The notes under the pieces were generated by a model. That model was not told where the DNA came from, did not search any database, and worked only from the letters and a program-made list of their open reading frames with translations. Positions 7,864-10,258 of a stretch of 10,258 bases of DNA are shown in pieces (position 1 is the first letter of the stretch; each line of letters begins with the position of its first letter). The stretch is from Larix sibirica. Lineage: Eukaryota; Streptophyta; Pinopsida; Pinales; Pinaceae. The position numbers and the translations under genes are program-made. The stretch covers positions 32,728 to 42,985 of the forward strand of contig NWUY0300022128.1 of the NCBI GenBank assembly GCA_004151065.3, in the 5' to 3' direction.

Positions 7864-7869
7864 AATAAA
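7864..7869 (+). promoter_or_regulatory. AATAAA polyadenylation-like signal (copy 2)
   Basis: Exact counterpart of 3294-3299 in the same T/G-rich context. No upstream gene is supported. Confidence 0.25.
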
Positions 7870-9172
7870 ATTATCTTATCTGCACGACGCTCCCCCTTTA
7901 ATGATTGTCTCTTGCTCCTTGTGTGATTCCAATTTTCTCTTTCAACTCCATTCACTTCCCACCAGCAGAAAGAGCAAGAGAAAGATAGCTTCTTAGTAAT
8001 TAGAATCTCGGCTGATGCTGTTTGTGACGTTCTGAGTGCTGTTTACCAGGTGGTTTAGGCATTCTTTTTTCTTTTCCGATTGCCATCCTTGGGGTTTACT
8101 CCTGGTGCCTTTGGACTATGAAGATATAGGAGAAGATGGGCAAGTTTTCTGAAGGTGTTCAGTCTGCTGGCATGATCAGCATCTGAAAGTTGTGTTCACA
8201 TAATCTAGCAGCTGGGTAAAAGTGAGATCAGCACACTATAATACTATATAATCATCTTGTCTGGTAATCCCCCACTGAGGACACGCTTCACACAATACGG
8301 GCAAAGGTGACAAGACCTTGCAAAATCTGATTTCTGTCAACGTTAATCAATTGACTCAGGGAGTTTCCAATTGCTTCAAGAAATGATGAAGACCACAAGT
8401 GAAGAGGGAGATTTGGAAGTCTTATCCAGACTGCTGTTGTTGTGACAGTCACTTGTGGACCTAGCACTTTACCAATGGTTCAGTCGGATCTCCTCCTTCC
8501 TTTCATCTGCAGGGAGAGGGAGAGACCTCACAAAAACTTGAAATTCTTCACTGGTTTGTCTATATGTGAAAGCTCATATTAGTTCGCTACGTGTTGATAT
8601 TGATCAGATGAAAACCCTCCCAGGTTTGAAAGACCTGCTTGGCCTGGTCCTTGACAAATTGCAGCTCCACAGGAGGCTACATTACAGAGCATCACTTAAT
8701 GTCTCTGTAAACTTAGGGATTGAACCTTCTTTGGTTGCCTTATGACACCTTCACTGAGAGCTAGTATTTTTCCTTCGAAGCCAGTGCGATCAACCCTCGC
8801 AGAAGCTGCCACCCCTACCCAAGATTTTGTCGCTTGCTGTTCATCACTTCTCCTGCATGCTTAACTCTGTATTAAGATGTTATGATACCTACTTTAATAG
8901 GGGGGCGAGAGATTTGAACTTTGCACTCCTCCCTTTACCAAGTGACCATGGATCCAACCAAGATTCATGAATTATGTGCAAGGATGTTTTAAAACGATAT
9001 GATCATTTACTAGTGGAGTTGCAAATAGCATTTCAGTGAAACAAAGATATTTATTATTGGAGATTGAGTGATTTGTAGATGAAAAATATGTTATGTGATT
9101 AATTGTGGAGTGATTCTCTTTTGATTGATGAAGGGTCACTTTGGCAATACGTATACCTGTGCAATGTTGCAA
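7870..9172. other. No supported gene; 8-bp indel (copy 2)
   Basis: Counterpart of 3300-4594. It contains 8 extra bases, ATACTATA, at 8241-8248 next to a similar ACTATATAAT, which looks like a short slippage duplication. Substitutions lie at 8268 and 8284. The Leu-rich open frame is at 8542-8742. No gene or RNA is recognised. Confidence 0.45.
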
Positions 9173-9582
9173 ATATCGCCAATATATCATGATATTTGAT
9201 GATATTCTGTGAGTTTTTCAACTTGCTGATACACTCGGCCTAAAACATTAGCGATTTTAAGGTATTTGAGTATATCACAATATTTTGGAAAATATATATT
9301 GGCAATATATAGAGAGTCAACAGAAAATATTGCCGAGGGCACCATAATTTGTGTATGAAGTACAAAATTTTCTATTTTTGTGCTCATTCTTTTGCGATAT
9401 TTTTGCCTATGTTGGTTTTCTTTTCATATTTATGTGGTGATGTGCTTATTTCATCTTGAAGCTTCAGATTTTAAAAGAAAATGAATATTTTGTATTTTTA
9501 AAAAGTTTGCTGATATTTTTCTGGATATTTCCGACAAGTTTATTTCTGGACATTGGCGATATATTCCCTGAAATGATATTTG
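9173..9582. repeat. AT-rich GATATTT/CGATATAT element (copy 2)
   Basis: Identical to 4595-5004, with the inverted ATATCGCCAAT pair at 9173-9183 and 9552-9562. Here the element is followed without interruption by TAACACTGATGC, showing what the sequence beyond the copy 1 end may really be. Confidence 0.45.
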
Positions 9583-9664
9583 TAACACTGATGCATACTA
9601 ATGGACAGGAAGTACAGATGGACTTCTACTAGTGATCATGGGCATGAATTTTCTTGGCTTGAAG

Positions 9665-9681
9665 ATGGAACATGCTTCCAT
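9665..9681. repeat. Short hairpin
   Basis: ATGGAA (9665-9670) and TTCCAT (9676-9681) are perfect inverted complements around CATGC. A stem this short has a fair chance of being random. Confidence 0.35.
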
Positions 9682-9716
9682 TATATACAAATGACAAAGA
9701 GATGACCATGACACAA

Positions 9717-9960
9717 TTTTTTTTGTAAGTAAGCAACTATATTACTGGATAAAAATATGTACAATGGCAGTTACAGTCATTTTGGACCTGGGCAACAAAA
9801 ACAAACTGGTTCAGGCCCAAGCCTTGAACAAAAAAGGCAACAAAAACAAACTGGTCCAGGTCCAAGCCTTGAACAAAAACTTGCCCACATTGGCATGGAG
9901 TTTTACAAAAATAGACCAGAAATTGCTTGACAAACTTGACATAAGGGCCTGTTTGTGTTA
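9717..9960 (-). mobile_element. Possible LINE-like 3' end on minus strand
   Basis: A run of eight T at 9717-9724 is followed by GTAAGTAAGCAACTATATTA and GGATAAAAATATGTACAATG. Read on the minus strand this is an AT-rich tail ending in TTGCTTACTTAC plus poly-A, the look of a plant LINE or other retroposon 3' end. The upstream minus-strand sequence (9737-9979) is an open frame of 80 codons dominated by a repeat. No reverse-transcriptase motif is in the window, and no target-site duplication was found. Assignment rests on appearance alone. Confidence 0.3.
9791..9880. repeat. 45-bp tandem repeat, two units
   Basis: Units 9791-9835 and 9836-9880 both begin with GGCAACAAAAACAAACTGGT and both end with CAAGCCTTGAACAAAAA plus one base. 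They differ at three or four positions. The period is a multiple of three, so both strands stay open through it, giving repeated FVQGL-x-L-x-QFVFVA on the minus strand. This probably reflects minisatellite expansion rather than a coding constraint. Confidence 0.9.
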
Positions 9961-10258
9961 AAGTTTTAGGGATTTTCAAAAAATTGCAAAACTTGTACTT
10001 TAACGCAAATTTAAACTACAAAATAGTACTGAAGTAAAAGTACAGCAGCAGTAGTAAATCTAACAAGACATAATTTTCATCTCTTCAGCAGTAATAGTAA
10101 ATTTAACAAAACATAATTTTCATCTCTTTCAACTTTAATTTAACACTCCCCAGAGGATCACTGTGTTAAAGTTAGTGCTTGAAACAGAATTTAACAATTG
10201 CAAAGTACAGGAAATAAATCATGAACAGTAACAGCAGTACTATAAAAATAAAATCATG
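9947..10258. other. Possible small transposon end; AT-rich flank
   Basis: AGGGCCTGTTTG at 9947 resembles termini seen in plant hAT and MITE elements. GTGTTAAAGTT follows at 9955-9965 and recurs at 10163-10173. Its near-complement TTTAACAC lies at 10139-10146, and TGTACTTT (9994-10001) pairs with AAAGTACA (10037-10044). These short inverted and direct repeats suggest a non-autonomous element whose other end may lie outside the window. No gene is visible. Confidence 0.25.
10048..10129 (+). repeat. 43-bp imperfect tandem repeat
   Basis: AGTAAATCTAACAAGACATA at 10053 recurs as AGTAAATTTAACAAAACATA at 10096, each followed by ATTTTCATCTCTT. The offset is 43 bases. Both copies are preceded by CAGCAGTA-type sequence. 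Confidence 0.8.

Larger units (their letters stand above)
5184..9582 (+). repeat. Copy 2 of 4.4-kb direct duplication
   Basis: Matches 614-5004. Differing positions in this copy are 5392, 6676, 6696, 6702, 6714, 6729, 6843, 6872, 7072, 8268 and 8284, plus 8 extra bases at 8241-8248. At the sites that can be compared with the sister unit of the 294-bp repeat, this copy holds the shared state, so copy 1 looks derived there. Unlike copy 1 it continues without a break into unique sequence at 9583. Confidence 0.97.

Noticed and set aside
614-9582. The two 4.4-kb copies as long terminal repeats of a retrotransposon
   Set aside because: Only 179 bp separate them, with no room for an internal coding region, and their edges do not show TG...CA ends with a primer-binding site or a flanking target duplication.
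614-9582. CRISPR array, operon or other prokaryotic system
   Set aside because: Repeats are few, long and unevenly placed, with no spacer pattern. No long open frames or ribosome-binding sites exist, and the composition is plant-like.

Overview
The window looks like eudicot plant nuclear DNA. It is AT-rich, with long CT-rich tracts carrying telo-box motifs (AAACCCTAA), a plant-style TATA box, AATAAA signals, a retroelement-like poly-T boundary and many short degenerate repeats. Species and chromosome cannot be read from it. No protein-coding gene can be supported. Every open frame is short (131 codons at most), overlaps others in competing frames, and matches no family I recognise.

One structure dominates: a 4.4-kb sequence is present twice in direct orientation, at 614-5004 and 5184-9582. 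The copies differ by 11 substitutions and one 8-bp indel by my manual line-by-line comparison (about 0.25%). The only ambiguous base in the window, a single n at 5005, sits exactly where copy 1 ends. This is what a scaffold would look like if two contigs of the same locus (two haplotypes or a repeat-broken contig) were laid end to end instead of merged. A real young tandem duplication is the alternative. If it is an artefact, the true locus is roughly 5.7 kb.

Layout: 1-613 is the unique left flank (hairpin, possible small exon, G-rich repeat with a G-quadruplex motif, then CT-rich DNA with a TTC microsatellite). 614-5004 is copy 1. 5005 is n. 5006-5183 is extra CT-rich repeat present only before copy 2. 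5184-9582 is copy 2. 9583-10258 is the unique right flank (possible LINE 3' end on the minus strand, a 45-bp tandem repeat, a 43-bp tandem repeat and possible small-transposon sequence).

Inside each copy, in order: a roughly 251-bp CT-rich/telo-box repeat unit, about 870 bp without recognised features, a TATA-like site, a diverged 294-bp tandem repeat, a long stretch with no recognised gene but an AATAAA signal, and an AT-rich end full of GATATTT-type motifs. There is no operon-like or pathway organisation. The most useful messages are the probable assembly duplication, the clustering of differences between the copies, and several repeat and structure motifs that gene annotation would miss.
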